NCBI GenBank assembly: GCA_040512755.1
Contig: JBEVEP010000271.1
Span: forward strand, 1 to 16,254
Direction of reading: 5' to 3'
Source of the DNA: JBEVEP01 sp040512755
Lineage (GTDB): Bacteria > Pseudomonadota > Alphaproteobacteria > Rhizobiales > Rhizobiaceae
DNA length: 16,254 nucleotides
The number at the start of each line of letters is the position of its first letter. The first letter of the stretch is position 1. Below are positions 1 to 7,450 of this stretch, in pieces. A model generated the notes under the pieces. It saw nothing but the letters and a program-made list of their open reading frames with translations, was not told where the DNA came from and searched no databases. The position numbers and the translations under genes are program-made.

Positions 1-33
1 AAACCGCCATCCGCTGCTGGAGCCGGAAGTAAC

Positions 34-195
34 ATGATCAAATGGATTCTCATCCTTCTCATCATTGCTGCGGTTGCCAGCGTCCTTGGTTTTCACACGT
101 TGGCGGGCGCCGCCGCGACCGGGGCAAAGATTCTGGTCGCGATCGTGCTCATATTGTTTCTGCTGGTCATCTTCGGCGTCATCGCGGTCGCCTGA
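34..195 (+). CDS. DUF1328 family small membrane protein
   Basis: The 53-residue product starts MIKWILILLIIAAVASVLGF and is almost entirely hydrophobic. It has two membrane-spanning stretches (about residues 3-20 and 30-52) separated by the small-residue turn HTLAGAAATGAKI. This length, the M-[IL]-K-W start and the GxAGAAA-xxAK turn are characteristic of DUF1328 (YtjA-like) proteins. These are inner-membrane proteins of unknown function, common in Proteobacteria. A GGAAG ribosome-binding site sits a few bases upstream of the ATG. The gene ends 82 bp before dapF on the same strand, so co-transcription is possible but not shown. It is too short for most ORF cut-offs. The family call rests on remembered consensus. 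Confidence 0.85.
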   Translation: MIKWILILLIIAAVASVLGFHTLAGAAATGAKILVAIVLILFLLVIFGVIAVA

Positions 196-277
196 GAGCT
201 TAGCATCCCTCTTCTACTGGTAATTCCCGGTCATTTCCGCCATATAGGCGCCAAACGGACCAGAGATACGCGAACGG

Positions 278-1159
278 ATGCCAGTCGGAGCGCAATTTGC
301 GAAGATGAACGGGCTCGGCAACGAGATCATCGTTGCCGATATGCGTGGCCGTGCCGACCGTGTGACGCCGGTAGCCGCGATCGCTCTCAACGCCGATCCG
401 GCGACCAAGTTCGACCAGATCATGGCGATCCACGATCCAAAGACGCCGGGAACGTTCAACTACATCGAGATTGTCAACTCCGATGGCTCTTTGGCGCAGG
501 CCTGCGGCAACGGGATGCGCTGTGTCGTCCAGGCACTGTCGTCCGAGACCGGCATCAAGGCCTTCACCTTTGAGACCATCGCGGGAATTCTGACCGCCGA
601 GGAGCACGCCGACGGCTTGATTTCCGTCGATATGGGCAAGCCGCGTTTCGACTGGCGGGAGATCCCGCTGGCGGAAGAGTTCCGCGACACCCGGATGATC
701 GAACTGCAGATCGGCCCGATCGACGATCCCGTCCTGCACTCGCCGTCGGTCGTTTCGATGGGCAATCCACATGCCATTTTCTGGGTGGACCGGGACGTAT
801 GGTCGTATGAACTCGATCGCTTTGGCCCGATGCTGGAGAACCACCCGATATTTCCGGAACGCGCTAATATCTCCATTGCGCAGGTGACAGGGCGTGACGC
901 TCTTTCGTTACGCACCTGGGAACGTGGCGCGGGTCTCACCAAGGCATGTGGATCGGCGGCGTGCGCGGCTGCTGTAAGCGCCGCCAGGACCAACCGTACA
1001 AATCGTAACGTATCCGTAACAGTTCCTGGCGGCCTGCTGAGCATCGAATGGCGTCCCGACGATCACGTCATCATGACCGGACCAGCTGAATGGGAATTTT
1101 CCGGTATGTTCGATCCAGCCACCGGCAGCTGGACCCGCGACCGGCAGGACGTCGCCTGA
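278..1159 (+). CDS. dapF: Diaminopimelate epimerase DapF
   Basis: DapF interconverts LL- and meso-diaminopimelate in the cytoplasm, the step that supplies meso-DAP for peptidoglycan and lysine. The 293-residue product has the PLP-independent epimerase hallmarks. The N-terminal FAKMNGLGNE segment is at residues 7-16, the first catalytic cysteine is C76 in ACGNGMRC, GNPHAIFWV is at 162-170, and the second catalytic cysteine is C224 in ERGAGLTKACGSAACA. Both cysteines are present and the length is normal. The start at 278 places the FAKMNGLGN motif as in relatives; the upstream ribosome-binding site is weak. The stop TGA overlaps the mtaB start by one base (TGATG), indicating translational coupling. 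Confidence 0.97.
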   Translation: MPVGAQFAKMNGLGNEIIVADMRGRADRVTPVAAIALNADPATKFDQIMAIHDPKTPGTFNYIEIVNSDGSLAQACGNGMRCVVQALSSETGIKAFTFETIAGILTAEEHADGLISVDMGKPRFDWREIPLAEEFRDTRMIELQIGPIDDPVLHSPSVVSMGNPHAIFWVDRDVWSYELDRFGPMLENHPIFPERANISIAQVTGRDALSLRTWERGAGLTKACGSAACAAAVSAARTNRTNRNVSVTVPGGLLSIEWRPDDHVIMTGPAEWEFSGMFDPATGSWTRDRQDVA

Positions 1160-2442
1160 TGGGCGTCGAAATCGTCACCTTCGGCTGCCGGCTCAACACT
1201 TACGAATCTGAGGTGATGCGCCGGGAGGCAGAGTCAGCGGGCCTTGGCGAACTGAAAAACGGCGCGGTCATCTTCAATACGTGTGCGGTTACAGCCGAAG
1301 CGGTGCGCCAGGCCAAGCAATCGATCCGTAAGGCCCGCAGGGAGAATCCACATGCCCGGATCGTTGTCACCGGCTGTGCCGCCCAGACCGATCCGGCGAG
1401 CTTTGCGGCCATGGCCGAGGTCGATCTCGTGCTCGGCAATGAGGAGAAGCTGAGGGCCAATTCCTACCGGGCTCTGCCGGATTTCGGCGTCAACGACACC
1501 GAGAAGGCACGGGTCAACGACATCATGTCGGTGCGCGAGACCGCCGGGCATATGGTCGACGCGATCGAAGGCAGAGCGCGCGCTTTCGTGCAAGTGCAGA
1601 ACGGCTGCGACCATCGGTGCACCTTTTGCATCATTCCCTACGGCCGCGGCAATTCACGCTCGGTTCCGATGGGCGCCGTGGTCGAGCAGGTGAAGCGGTT
1701 GGCCGGTAACGGCTATGCCGAAATCGTCCTTACCGGCGTGGACATGACGAGTTATGGCGCAGACCTGCCCGGCGCTCCGAAGCTTGGCCGGCTGGTCAGC
1801 GCGATCCTCAAGCAGGTGCCGGACGTGCGTCGTCTTCGGCTTTCGTCGATCGACTCCATAGAGGCCGATGATGAATTGCTTGAGATGATTGCAACTGAAC
1901 CTCGGCTGATGCCGCATCTGCATTTATCGCTTCAGGCCGGCGACGATATGATCCTGAAGAGGATGAAACGTCGTCATCTGAGGGATGATTCCATCCGCTT
2001 CTGCGAGGATATCCGCCGGGTGCGACCGGATATCGTATTCGGCGCTGATATCATCGCCGGATTCCCGACGGAGACGGAAGAGATGTTCGCGAATTCACTG
2101 AAGATCGTCGACGAATGCGGGTTGACGCATCTTCACGTCTTCCCGTTTTCTCCGCGGAAGGGCACGCCTGCCGCACGCATGCCGCAGCTTTCGCGTTCCG
2201 TGATCAAGGATCGTGCTGCGCGGCTGCGCGCTTCTGGTGAAGTCGCGTACGCACGTCATCTCGATTCGCTGGTCGGCACGCGTCAGCGCATCCTGATCGA
2301 ACGCCAAGGCCTTGGCCGAACGGAAGGCTTCACGCTGGCCGTCATTGATGGTGGCGTGCCGGGTGAGATTGTCGATGCAAGAATCATTAGTCGTGATACA
2401 CAGCACCTCATCGCCGAGCCGCTTGCATTGCGGGCAGCGTAA
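1159..2442 (+). CDS. mtaB: tRNA (t6A37) methylthiotransferase MtaB
   Basis: A radical-SAM enzyme that adds a methylthio group to N6-threonylcarbamoyladenosine at position 37 of ANN-decoding tRNAs, giving ms2t6A. The 427-residue product has the MTTase N-terminal domain with three cluster cysteines (C10 in TFGCRLNTYESE, C42 in NTCAVT, C73 in TGCAAQ). The radical-SAM motif CDHRCTFC follows, with C150, C154 and C157 binding the SAM-coordinated 4Fe-4S cluster, and then a TRAM-like C-terminal segment. The frame is open back to an ATG at 1090, but that would put 23 extra residues inside dapF. The ATG at 1159, overlapping the dapF stop, places TFGCRLN at the extreme N-terminus as expected. MiaB is the main alternative; the TFGCRLN and CAVT motifs favour MtaB. 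Confidence 0.95.
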   Translation: MGVEIVTFGCRLNTYESEVMRREAESAGLGELKNGAVIFNTCAVTAEAVRQAKQSIRKARRENPHARIVVTGCAAQTDPASFAAMAEVDLVLGNEEKLRANSYRALPDFGVNDTEKARVNDIMSVRETAGHMVDAIEGRARAFVQVQNGCDHRCTFCIIPYGRGNSRSVPMGAVVEQVKRLAGNGYAEIVLTGVDMTSYGADLPGAPKLGRLVSAILKQVPDVRRLRLSSIDSIEADDELLEMIATEPRLMPHLHLSLQAGDDMILKRMKRRHLRDDSIRFCEDIRRVRPDIVFGADIIAGFPTETEEMFANSLKIVDECGLTHLHVFPFSPRKGTPAARMPQLSRSVIKDRAARLRASGEVAYARHLDSLVGTRQRILIERQGLGRTEGFTLAVIDGGVPGEIVDARIISRDTQHLIAEPLALRAA

Positions 2443-2551
2443 CGCGGGATGAGTCGCCGTTGATTCTCCGCCTCGCTAACTTTCAAGAATTGCGCAAGAT
2501 CTGTCCGAAGGGTCGTCGACTTTTCAGGATCGTGCCGTAGACGGACATCGC

Positions 2552-4420
2552 ATGGCCTTTGGATTCATCAAGAAAGTCTTCTCTTTCGGCAAGAAAGAGG
2601 TCGTCGAGGAAAAGATCGACGAACAGGCTCCACTGCCGCCGATCAAATGGGAGTCCCTCGAGGCCCTCAAATCCGAAGCCAAGTCGCCCCTGGTTGAGGC
2701 GGAAGCATCAGCCGGCGTGACGGAGCGAGCTGACGCTCCCGAAGTGCCGCCAGCGGTGGAAGCGGACATTTCGGCGCCTTCCCCTGACCTCAAGGGCGAA
2801 GAGTCGGAATCGAAACCGATAGATCTGGTACCCGAACCCGAACCGGCGCTGCCCATGCCTATACCAGCAGCCGAACCTGCTGTTCGGCCTGCACCAGAGC
2901 CAGAGGGCGAAGAACCTGAGCTAGGCCCCGAACCGGCTGAGGCCGCGCCATCGCTGGAACAAGAAGCCCATACTCCCTCAACAGACGAGCCCGTTTCCCC
3001 CCCTTTACCGGCCGAGCGTGTACCGCCACCCGAGGAAATCACGGCTTTCTCGACGGAAACGTCGACATCGCCCCCGGCCGAAGCCCCGGCACCAAAATCG
3101 GTTTCCGAAGCAACGCCCGACGTACCGGTCGAGTTGACAACTGCAGTGCCTGAGCCGGCGGCTTATCCCGAAGCGTTACCCGCGGGAGAGATGCCTCCGC
3201 CTATCCGGCAGCCGTCACCCGTCGAATCCGATCCATTGCTGGACGAAATTGCGCCGGAAATCGCCCCTCTTCCTCCTGTGGTCCCAACGGCCGACACAGC
3301 CTTGGAGATTTCGCAGCCTGTTCATAGCCCCTCAGTACCGGCAGAAGGAGACCGGACTGCCGTAGCTGCCCCTGCGGCCGTGCCAGTCACAAATGAGGAA
3401 GCTTTGCCCGAGGCATCAGTCGCCCCGGCGTTGGGAAGGGTCACGGTTGCCAAGGCTGTCGAAAAAAAGGCCGAATCCGAAAAGGCGCCTGAGCCGGAGC
3501 CAAGGGCATCCTGGTTCCAGAGGCTGACGCAGGGTCTGTCCCGGTCGTCGAAGGAGCTGTCATCCAACATCGCCGGTGTCTTCACGAAACGAAAGCTCGA
3601 CGAGGATACGCTTCAGGATTTGGAAGACGTGCTGATCCGCGCCGATCTTGGCATGGAAACAGCGATCCGCATCACCGATGCTCTGGCATCCGGCCGCTAT
3701 GGCAAGGATGTTTCGGAGGCAGAGGTTCGGACGATCATGGCGCAGGAAGTCGAGAAGGTACTAACGCCTGTCGCCTTGCCGCTTGAACTTGACCTGTCGC
3801 ACAAACCGCATGTGATCCTGGTTGTCGGCGTGAACGGGACCGGCAAGACCACGACCATCGGCAAGCTTGCCGCCAAACTCGTGACGGGCGGCCTCTCGGT
3901 GACGCTGGCCGCGGGCGACACGTTCCGCGCCGCTGCGATCGAGCAACTGAAGATTTGGGGTGAGCGCACCGGCTCCCCGGTCGTTGCCTCAAAACTTGGC
4001 GCGGATGCCGCGGGCCTCGCCTATGATGCCTTCCAGAAGGCCAAGGACGCCGGTTCCGATGTTCTCATCATCGACACGGCGGGCCGGCTGCAGAACAAGG
4101 CCGAGTTGATGGCTGAACTGGAGAAGATCGTTCGCGTACTGGGCAAGCTGGACCCCGAGGCGCCGCACACCGTATTGCTGACCGTCGACGCGACAACCGG
4201 TCAGAACGCGTTGAGCCAGGTCGAAATTTTCCGCAACGTTGCCGGAGTGAACGGCCTTGTCATGACAAAGCTGGACGGCACAGCGCGCGGCGGCATTTTG
4301 GTTGCGATCGCCGCCAAGCATAGGTTGCCGGTCTATTTCATTGGGGTTGGCGAACAGGTCGATGACCTCGAGCCCTTTTCTGCGGGCGACTTTGCCAAGG
4401 CAATCGCGGGAGTGGGTTAG
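2552..4420 (+). CDS. ftsY: Signal recognition particle receptor FtsY
   Basis: FtsY is the membrane-associated SRP receptor GTPase that docks Ffh-ribosome complexes at the translocon. Of 622 residues, the last 300 or so form the N and G domains. The N helices start near WFQRLTQGLSRS (321), the P-loop GVNGTGKTTT is at 426-435, the DTAGR G3 motif at 508-512, the TKLDG G4 motif at 572-576, and GVGEQVDDLEPF is near the end. The first 320 residues are an acidic, proline- and glutamate-rich low-complexity A domain that begins with a basic, hydrophobic MAFGFIKKVFSFGKK, a likely membrane-targeting helix. The catalytic core is complete. The gene follows mtaB by 109 bp without a clear promoter, and its ribosome-binding site is weak. 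Confidence 0.97.
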   Translation: MAFGFIKKVFSFGKKEVVEEKIDEQAPLPPIKWESLEALKSEAKSPLVEAEASAGVTERADAPEVPPAVEADISAPSPDLKGEESESKPIDLVPEPEPALPMPIPAAEPAVRPAPEPEGEEPELGPEPAEAAPSLEQEAHTPSTDEPVSPPLPAERVPPPEEITAFSTETSTSPPAEAPAPKSVSEATPDVPVELTTAVPEPAAYPEALPAGEMPPPIRQPSPVESDPLLDEIAPEIAPLPPVVPTADTALEISQPVHSPSVPAEGDRTAVAAPAAVPVTNEEALPEASVAPALGRVTVAKAVEKKAESEKAPEPEPRASWFQRLTQGLSRSSKELSSNIAGVFTKRKLDEDTLQDLEDVLIRADLGMETAIRITDALASGRYGKDVSEAEVRTIMAQEVEKVLTPVALPLELDLSHKPHVILVVGVNGTGKTTTIGKLAAKLVTGGLSVTLAAGDTFRAAAIEQLKIWGERTGSPVVASKLGADAAGLAYDAFQKAKDAGSDVLIIDTAGRLQNKAELMAELEKIVRVLGKLDPEAPHTVLLTVDATTGQNALSQVEIFRNVAGVNGLVMTKLDGTARGGILVAIAAKHRLPVYFIGVGEQVDDLEPFSAGDFAKAIAGVG

Positions 4421-4559
4421 AACGCCATGCCCGAAAAGCTGAGTCTATCGCGACCGGCGCGTCTTTTGGCGGGAACGCCGTGCTGGACTGTCGGTGCATA
4501 ACCATGGCGATATGGGCATTCCGGCGACCGACCGTCAGGCAAACGATGAGGAATTTGAC

Positions 4560-5207
4560 ATGAACGAACCGATCCTCGAACGGGATCCATCCGATCCTCG
4601 ACGGAAGGAAGTCAATCCGCTCCTCAAACTCGCGCTGGAACTCGGACCTCTGCTCGTCTTTTTCTTTGCCAATGCGCGCGGGGAGTGGCTGACCGAAAGG
4701 TTTCCTTCTCTTGGCGCTCTCGGAGGCCCGATCTTTGTCGCAACCGGCCTGTTCATGGTGGCGACCGCGGCGGCTCTGACCGTATCATGGCTGCTGACCC
4801 GGTCGCTTCCGATCATGCCGCTGGTGTCGGGCGTCGTCGTCTTCGTGTTCGGAGCGCTGACGCTATGGCTGCAGGACGACGTCTTCATCAAGATGAAGCC
4901 GACGATCGTCAATACGCTCTTCGGTGGCGTACTTCTCGGGGGCCTCCTGTTCGGCCGTTCGCTACTCGGCTATGTCTTCGATTCGGCGTTTCACCTCGAT
5001 GCCGAAGGCTGGAAGAAGCTCACCTTCCGCTGGGGTCTCTTCTTTCTGTTCCTGGCAGTCGTCAATGAGATCGTGTGGCGATCCTTCTCGACCGATAGCT
5101 GGGTGGCATTCAAGGTTTGGGGCATCATGCCGATCACGCTGGTCTTCACCTTCAGTCAGATGCCCTTGATCATGCGGCATTCGCTGGACGAACGGGTCCG
5201 CAAATAG
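4560..5207 (+). CDS. Septation protein A / YciB-type inner membrane protein
   Basis: The 215-residue product has about five hydrophobic segments (near residues 28-38, 56-80, 84-105, 117-140 and 157-173). It carries the family signatures LELGPLLVFFFAN (26-38), LWLQDDVFIKMKPTIVN (102-118) and WVAFKVWG (181-188). This is the YciB/IspZ family, inner-membrane proteins linked to septation and envelope synthesis; the molecular function is unsettled. An in-frame ATG at 4494 exists, but the ATG at 4560 follows a GAGGAA ribosome-binding site and gives the expected N-terminus. It lies 139 bp after ftsY on the same strand, an arrangement I recall as common in Hyphomicrobiales. Symbols used for the family are yciB, ispZ and ispA; I leave the symbol open. 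Confidence 0.93.
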   Translation: MNEPILERDPSDPRRKEVNPLLKLALELGPLLVFFFANARGEWLTERFPSLGALGGPIFVATGLFMVATAAALTVSWLLTRSLPIMPLVSGVVVFVFGALTLWLQDDVFIKMKPTIVNTLFGGVLLGGLLFGRSLLGYVFDSAFHLDAEGWKKLTFRWGLFFLFLAVVNEIVWRSFSTDSWVAFKVWGIMPITLVFTFSQMPLIMRHSLDERVRK

Positions 5208-5213
5208 GTGCGA

Positions 5214-5230
5214 GGCGCGAGACTCGCGCC
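5214..5230 (+). terminator. Short GC hairpin after the YciB-type gene, weak terminator
   Basis: A perfect 7-bp inverted repeat GGCGCGA / TCGCGCC with a 3-base loop lies 6 bp after the stop codon. No T-run follows (next bases AAGACTTCAG), so it is at best a weak or Rho-assisted terminator, or an mRNA-stabilising hairpin. Confidence 0.35.
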
Positions 5231-5452
5231 AAGACTTCAGCGGTTCGAATCACGACATTTTGGTCGGCGCTCCGGCCCTGACGGGCTCGAGCAACGCATT
5301 TTCTCATGCCTGTACGGAAGGGTTGCTCGCAACGCATTGCTGCTTTGCAGCAAAACATGTTGCAATGCACAATCGTGATGCCGATCTTCAGCGTGGATCA
5401 GGGAGGACCAATTTAGCCCGACTGGTTCGGGAAAGCAGAAGGACCTACTACC
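5231..5452 (+). promoter_or_regulatory. Repeat-rich leader and candidate promoter of the DUF1127 gene
   Basis: The gap holds an 8-bp inverted repeat CGAGCAAC (5288-5295) / GTTGCTCG (5322-5329) and a perfect dyad TTGCTGC-TTT-GCAGCAA (5337-5353). A competing pair GCATTGC (5334-5340) / GCAATGC (5362-5368) overlaps the dyad, and GCAACGCATT is repeated directly at 5291 and 5329. A weak sigma70-like promoter, TTGCAG-17-CACAAT, spans 5345-5373 and overlaps the dyad, which could therefore be an operator. All of this is read by eye, and the promoter match is poor (about 3 of 6 and 4 of 6 bases). Confidence 0.35.
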
Positions 5453-5623
5453 ATGATCAACGAACTTTTCCGTGGCGCAAAGAGCCGCCTTGCCAAGCGC
5501 CGGCAGTACAACCAGCTTGTTGAAGAAATTCACGCGATGACCAATCGCGATTTTCTCGACATAGGGGTCGGCAGAAGCGAGATGCTTCGTCAGGCCTATC
5601 TGGATGTTTACGGCCGCGGTTAA
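5453..5623 (+). CDS. DUF1127 family small basic protein
   Basis: A 56-residue product starting MINELFRGAKSRLAKRRQYN and ending DVYGRG. It has the DUF1127 (YjiS-like) layout: a basic N-terminal helix, then L-x-x-I-x-x-M-[ST]-x-R-[ED]-[LF]-x-D-I-G-[VL]-x-R-S-E. Here that reads EIHAMTNRDFLDIGVGRSEM at about residues 25-44. Members are short Arg-rich proteins abundant in Alphaproteobacteria. Some have been tied to RNA turnover, phosphate and carbon metabolism and stress, but the biochemical role of this one is unknown. A strong AGAAGGA ribosome-binding site (5437-5443) precedes the ATG. It ends only 10 bp from the stop of the convergent DUF2332 gene, with no terminator between, so the two transcripts probably overlap at their 3' ends. 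Confidence 0.88.
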   Translation: MINELFRGAKSRLAKRRQYNQLVEEIHAMTNRDFLDIGVGRSEMLRQAYLDVYGRG

Positions 5624-5633
5624 TCCGCGTCCG

Positions 5634-6686
5634 TCATTCTCCCCACCACGCAATCCAGCGCCCATGGTAGTCGCATGCGGCAAGCCGCCGGGTGTGACCA
5701 TCGGGCCAGAGAGTCAAGCTCAAAGTGGCGTGCGGGTCCTTGGTGTCGAGTGGTTCCATTCGCAGCCATGCGATGGGTGATCGCGCGTCCGCCCCAGCGC
5801 CTGCTTTTGAAAGCTCAGTCTCGATCGCTGCGCGGCTCGCCTCCGGCATATATTGCCACATGATCGAATGGAACAAGGCAAAGACGCTGCCAGGTTGCCT
5901 CGTTTTGAGCGCTCGACGCACAAAACCGGCAGCGTCCGACCGCTCGACGCTGACCGGCGTTTCAGCCTCGAGGTTCATCGCGGCTTCGAGCCGTGCGAGG
6001 CGCGCGGTTTGATCCGCCCAGACATACGAGCGAAGTCTCAGGCGAGCCGCCGCATCTGTCACATCGACTGGCGCGATATCGCAGCCGCGGCGAGAGAGGA
6101 TTTCGATATGCCCATCGAGCGGCGGGCAAGCATCGCGAATATCCGGCTGTAGCTGCACTGGTGAAGCCGCATCGCCCCATACCCGGTCGCCGTACCGATA
6201 GCTGAAACGGTCGAACAGCATATTGAGGCCGGCGCTCGCACCGATTTCATGCAAGGCCAGCGGCAGCCTTGTCTCGCGCGCTATTGCGAGGAACCCCGGC
6301 AGCAGCATGCCGGAACGGCCGATCTCATTCGTCTGCGGCGCGCTGTCGAGCGAGGCGAGGAGCCTTGCATCATTGCGGTCGAGTGCCCCAGGCAGCGAAC
6401 GGGCAAGCGTCGGTTCGTCGGTTTGCGCCGGCGGATAGACTGCCATCAATGCGGCGTCTGCCTCCGAAAGGACGAGCGCGTGCAGGCCGCCACAAAGGCG
6501 CAGAGCCAGGGCATCGGCGCGTGGATCGCCCGGCCAGTCGAGAGCCCGCCGGCCCGCTGCTGTGGAAGTGTCGAGGGTCGCGGAGAGTGCGCCGCACAAA
6601 CGCGCGGTGAAAGGTGAACCAAGATCGTCGCAGGCGCGAGCTTGATGCAGAAAATGTTCCCGGATGGCAGCGTGCCGTCCAATCAT
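5634..6686 (-). CDS. DUF2332 domain protein, last gene of the ccm operon
   Basis: A 350-residue soluble protein without signal peptide or membrane segment. The conserved DUF2332 pieces are visible: QTNEIGRSGMLLPG (118-131), LALHEIGASAGLNMLFDRF (143-161), SYVWADQTARLARL (220-233) and FHSIMWQYMP (272-281). The HEIGASAGLN loop resembles motif I of class I SAM-dependent methyltransferases. That points to a Rossmann-like nucleotide or SAM site, but this is inference, as I know of no assigned reaction for the family. Its ATG overlaps the ccmG stop (ATGA), so it is very likely translated from the ccm mRNA. No ccm family protein is known by this domain, so the link to cytochrome c assembly may be only positional. 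Confidence 0.85.
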   Translation of the reverse strand: MIGRHAAIREHFLHQARACDDLGSPFTARLCGALSATLDTSTAAGRRALDWPGDPRADALALRLCGGLHALVLSEADAALMAVYPPAQTDEPTLARSLPGALDRNDARLLASLDSAPQTNEIGRSGMLLPGFLAIARETRLPLALHEIGASAGLNMLFDRFSYRYGDRVWGDAASPVQLQPDIRDACPPLDGHIEILSRRGCDIAPVDVTDAAARLRLRSYVWADQTARLARLEAAMNLEAETPVSVERSDAAGFVRRALKTRQPGSVFALFHSIMWQYMPEASRAAIETELSKAGAGADARSPIAWLRMEPLDTKDPHATLSLTLWPDGHTRRLAACDYHGRWIAWWGE

Positions 6687-7279
6687 CCCGCCCCGCCGCC
6701 TGCCGCAGGCGCGGTCAACGCCTTATCGATCTCAGGCATCAGATCGTCGCGGATCGATTCGGGCGTGAACGGGCCGACATGTTTGTAGGCAATCTTGCCG
6801 TCCTTGCCGATCAGGAAGGTTTCCGGCACGCCATACACGCCCCAGTCTATGGCGGCGCGACCCGCATCGTCCACGCCGATGGCTTCGAAGGGATTGCCAA
6901 GTTCTCCAAGGAAGCGCCGCGCATTTTCCGGGCGATCCTTATAGTTCAACCCTGCCAGCACGAATCGCTCATCGCGCGCCAGTTCCAGCAGCAGCGGATG
7001 CTCCTGCCGGCAAGGCACGCACCAGGAGCCCCAGACGTTCAGCAGCGTGACGCGGCCCTCAAAAGCTGACGAATCGAGTCCGGGCAGGTCGACGCCCGCA
7101 AGCGGCGGCAGCCTGGTTTCCGGCGCCGGCTGACCAATCAGAGCCGAGGGAACGGTCGATATATCTTCCCCCGACAAAAGCCGCGTAAAGAAGATAGCGG
7201 CGAGCCCGAGGAAAATGAACAACGGTAGCAGGATGAAGACCCTGCGCACCTTCGGCGCTGCATCAGTCCCTGCATTCAT
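6683..7279 (-). CDS. ccmG: Cytochrome c biogenesis thiol:disulfide oxidoreductase CcmG (DsbE)
   Basis: CcmG is a membrane-anchored periplasmic thioredoxin that reduces the apocytochrome c CXXCH or its partner CcmH so heme can be attached. The 198-residue product has a single N-terminal signal anchor (about residues 13-33). A thioredoxin fold follows, with the active site W86-C87-V-P-C90, a GVPETFLI stretch carrying the cis-proline P152, and the CcmG-type acidic residue E153. The length is slightly above the usual 175-190 because of an Ala/Gly-rich tail. The start ATG overlaps the ccmD stop and the stop overlaps the DUF2332 start, so it is embedded in a coupled operon. Confidence 0.95.
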   Translation of the reverse strand: MNAGTDAAPKVRRVFILLPLFIFLGLAAIFFTRLLSGEDISTVPSALIGQPAPETRLPPLAGVDLPGLDSSAFEGRVTLLNVWGSWCVPCRQEHPLLLELARDERFVLAGLNYKDRPENARRFLGELGNPFEAIGVDDAGRAAIDWGVYGVPETFLIGKDGKIAYKHVGPFTPESIRDDLMPEIDKALTAPAAGGGAG

Positions 7280-7449
7280 GTCTCAGCTTCGTCCTTCCGT
7301 GCCGAGCGCCGCCGCACGCCGCTGGCCTCAAGTTCATTCAGCTCGCGTTGCCTCGCGCGTTGATCTGCCAGAATCCAGCCCACCAAACAGGCGAGAACAA
7401 CAGCAGAGATACCGAAAGCGGCCGCAACATAAAGCGCGTGCTCCGACAT
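7276..7449 (-). CDS. ccmD: Heme exporter protein CcmD
   Basis: A 57-residue product starting MSEHALYVAAAFGISAVVLA, with one transmembrane helix (about residues 6-27) followed by a charged, Arg/Glu-rich cytoplasmic tail. This is the standard CcmD topology. CcmD joins CcmA, CcmB and CcmC and is needed to release holo-CcmE from the CcmABCD complex. The conserved H-x-x-[YF]-V start is present as HALYV. The start lies one base after the ccmC stop (TGAAATG) and the stop overlaps the ccmG ATG, exactly the position expected for ccmD. It falls below common ORF length limits. Confidence 0.9.
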   Translation of the reverse strand: MSEHALYVAAAFGISAVVLACLVGWILADQRARQRELNELEASGVRRRSARKDEAET

Positions 7450-7450
7450 T

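Noticed and set aside
1004..1020. CGTAAC repeated with an 11-bp period, like the GTAACA pair at 13875
   Set aside because: It lies inside conserved dapF codons, far from any start, and is best taken as chance.
1090..1158. Upstream in-frame start for mtaB
   Set aside because: It would add 23 residues overlapping dapF, whereas the ATG at 1159 gives the expected N-terminus and a coupled overlap.
4427..4501. 24-codon ORF 6 bp after ftsY
   Set aside because: The nearest GGGAG is too far upstream for a good ribosome-binding site, and there is no recognisable motif or membrane helix.
4494..4559. Upstream in-frame start for the YciB-type gene
   Set aside because: The added 22 residues lack family features, and the ATG at 4560 has the better ribosome-binding site.
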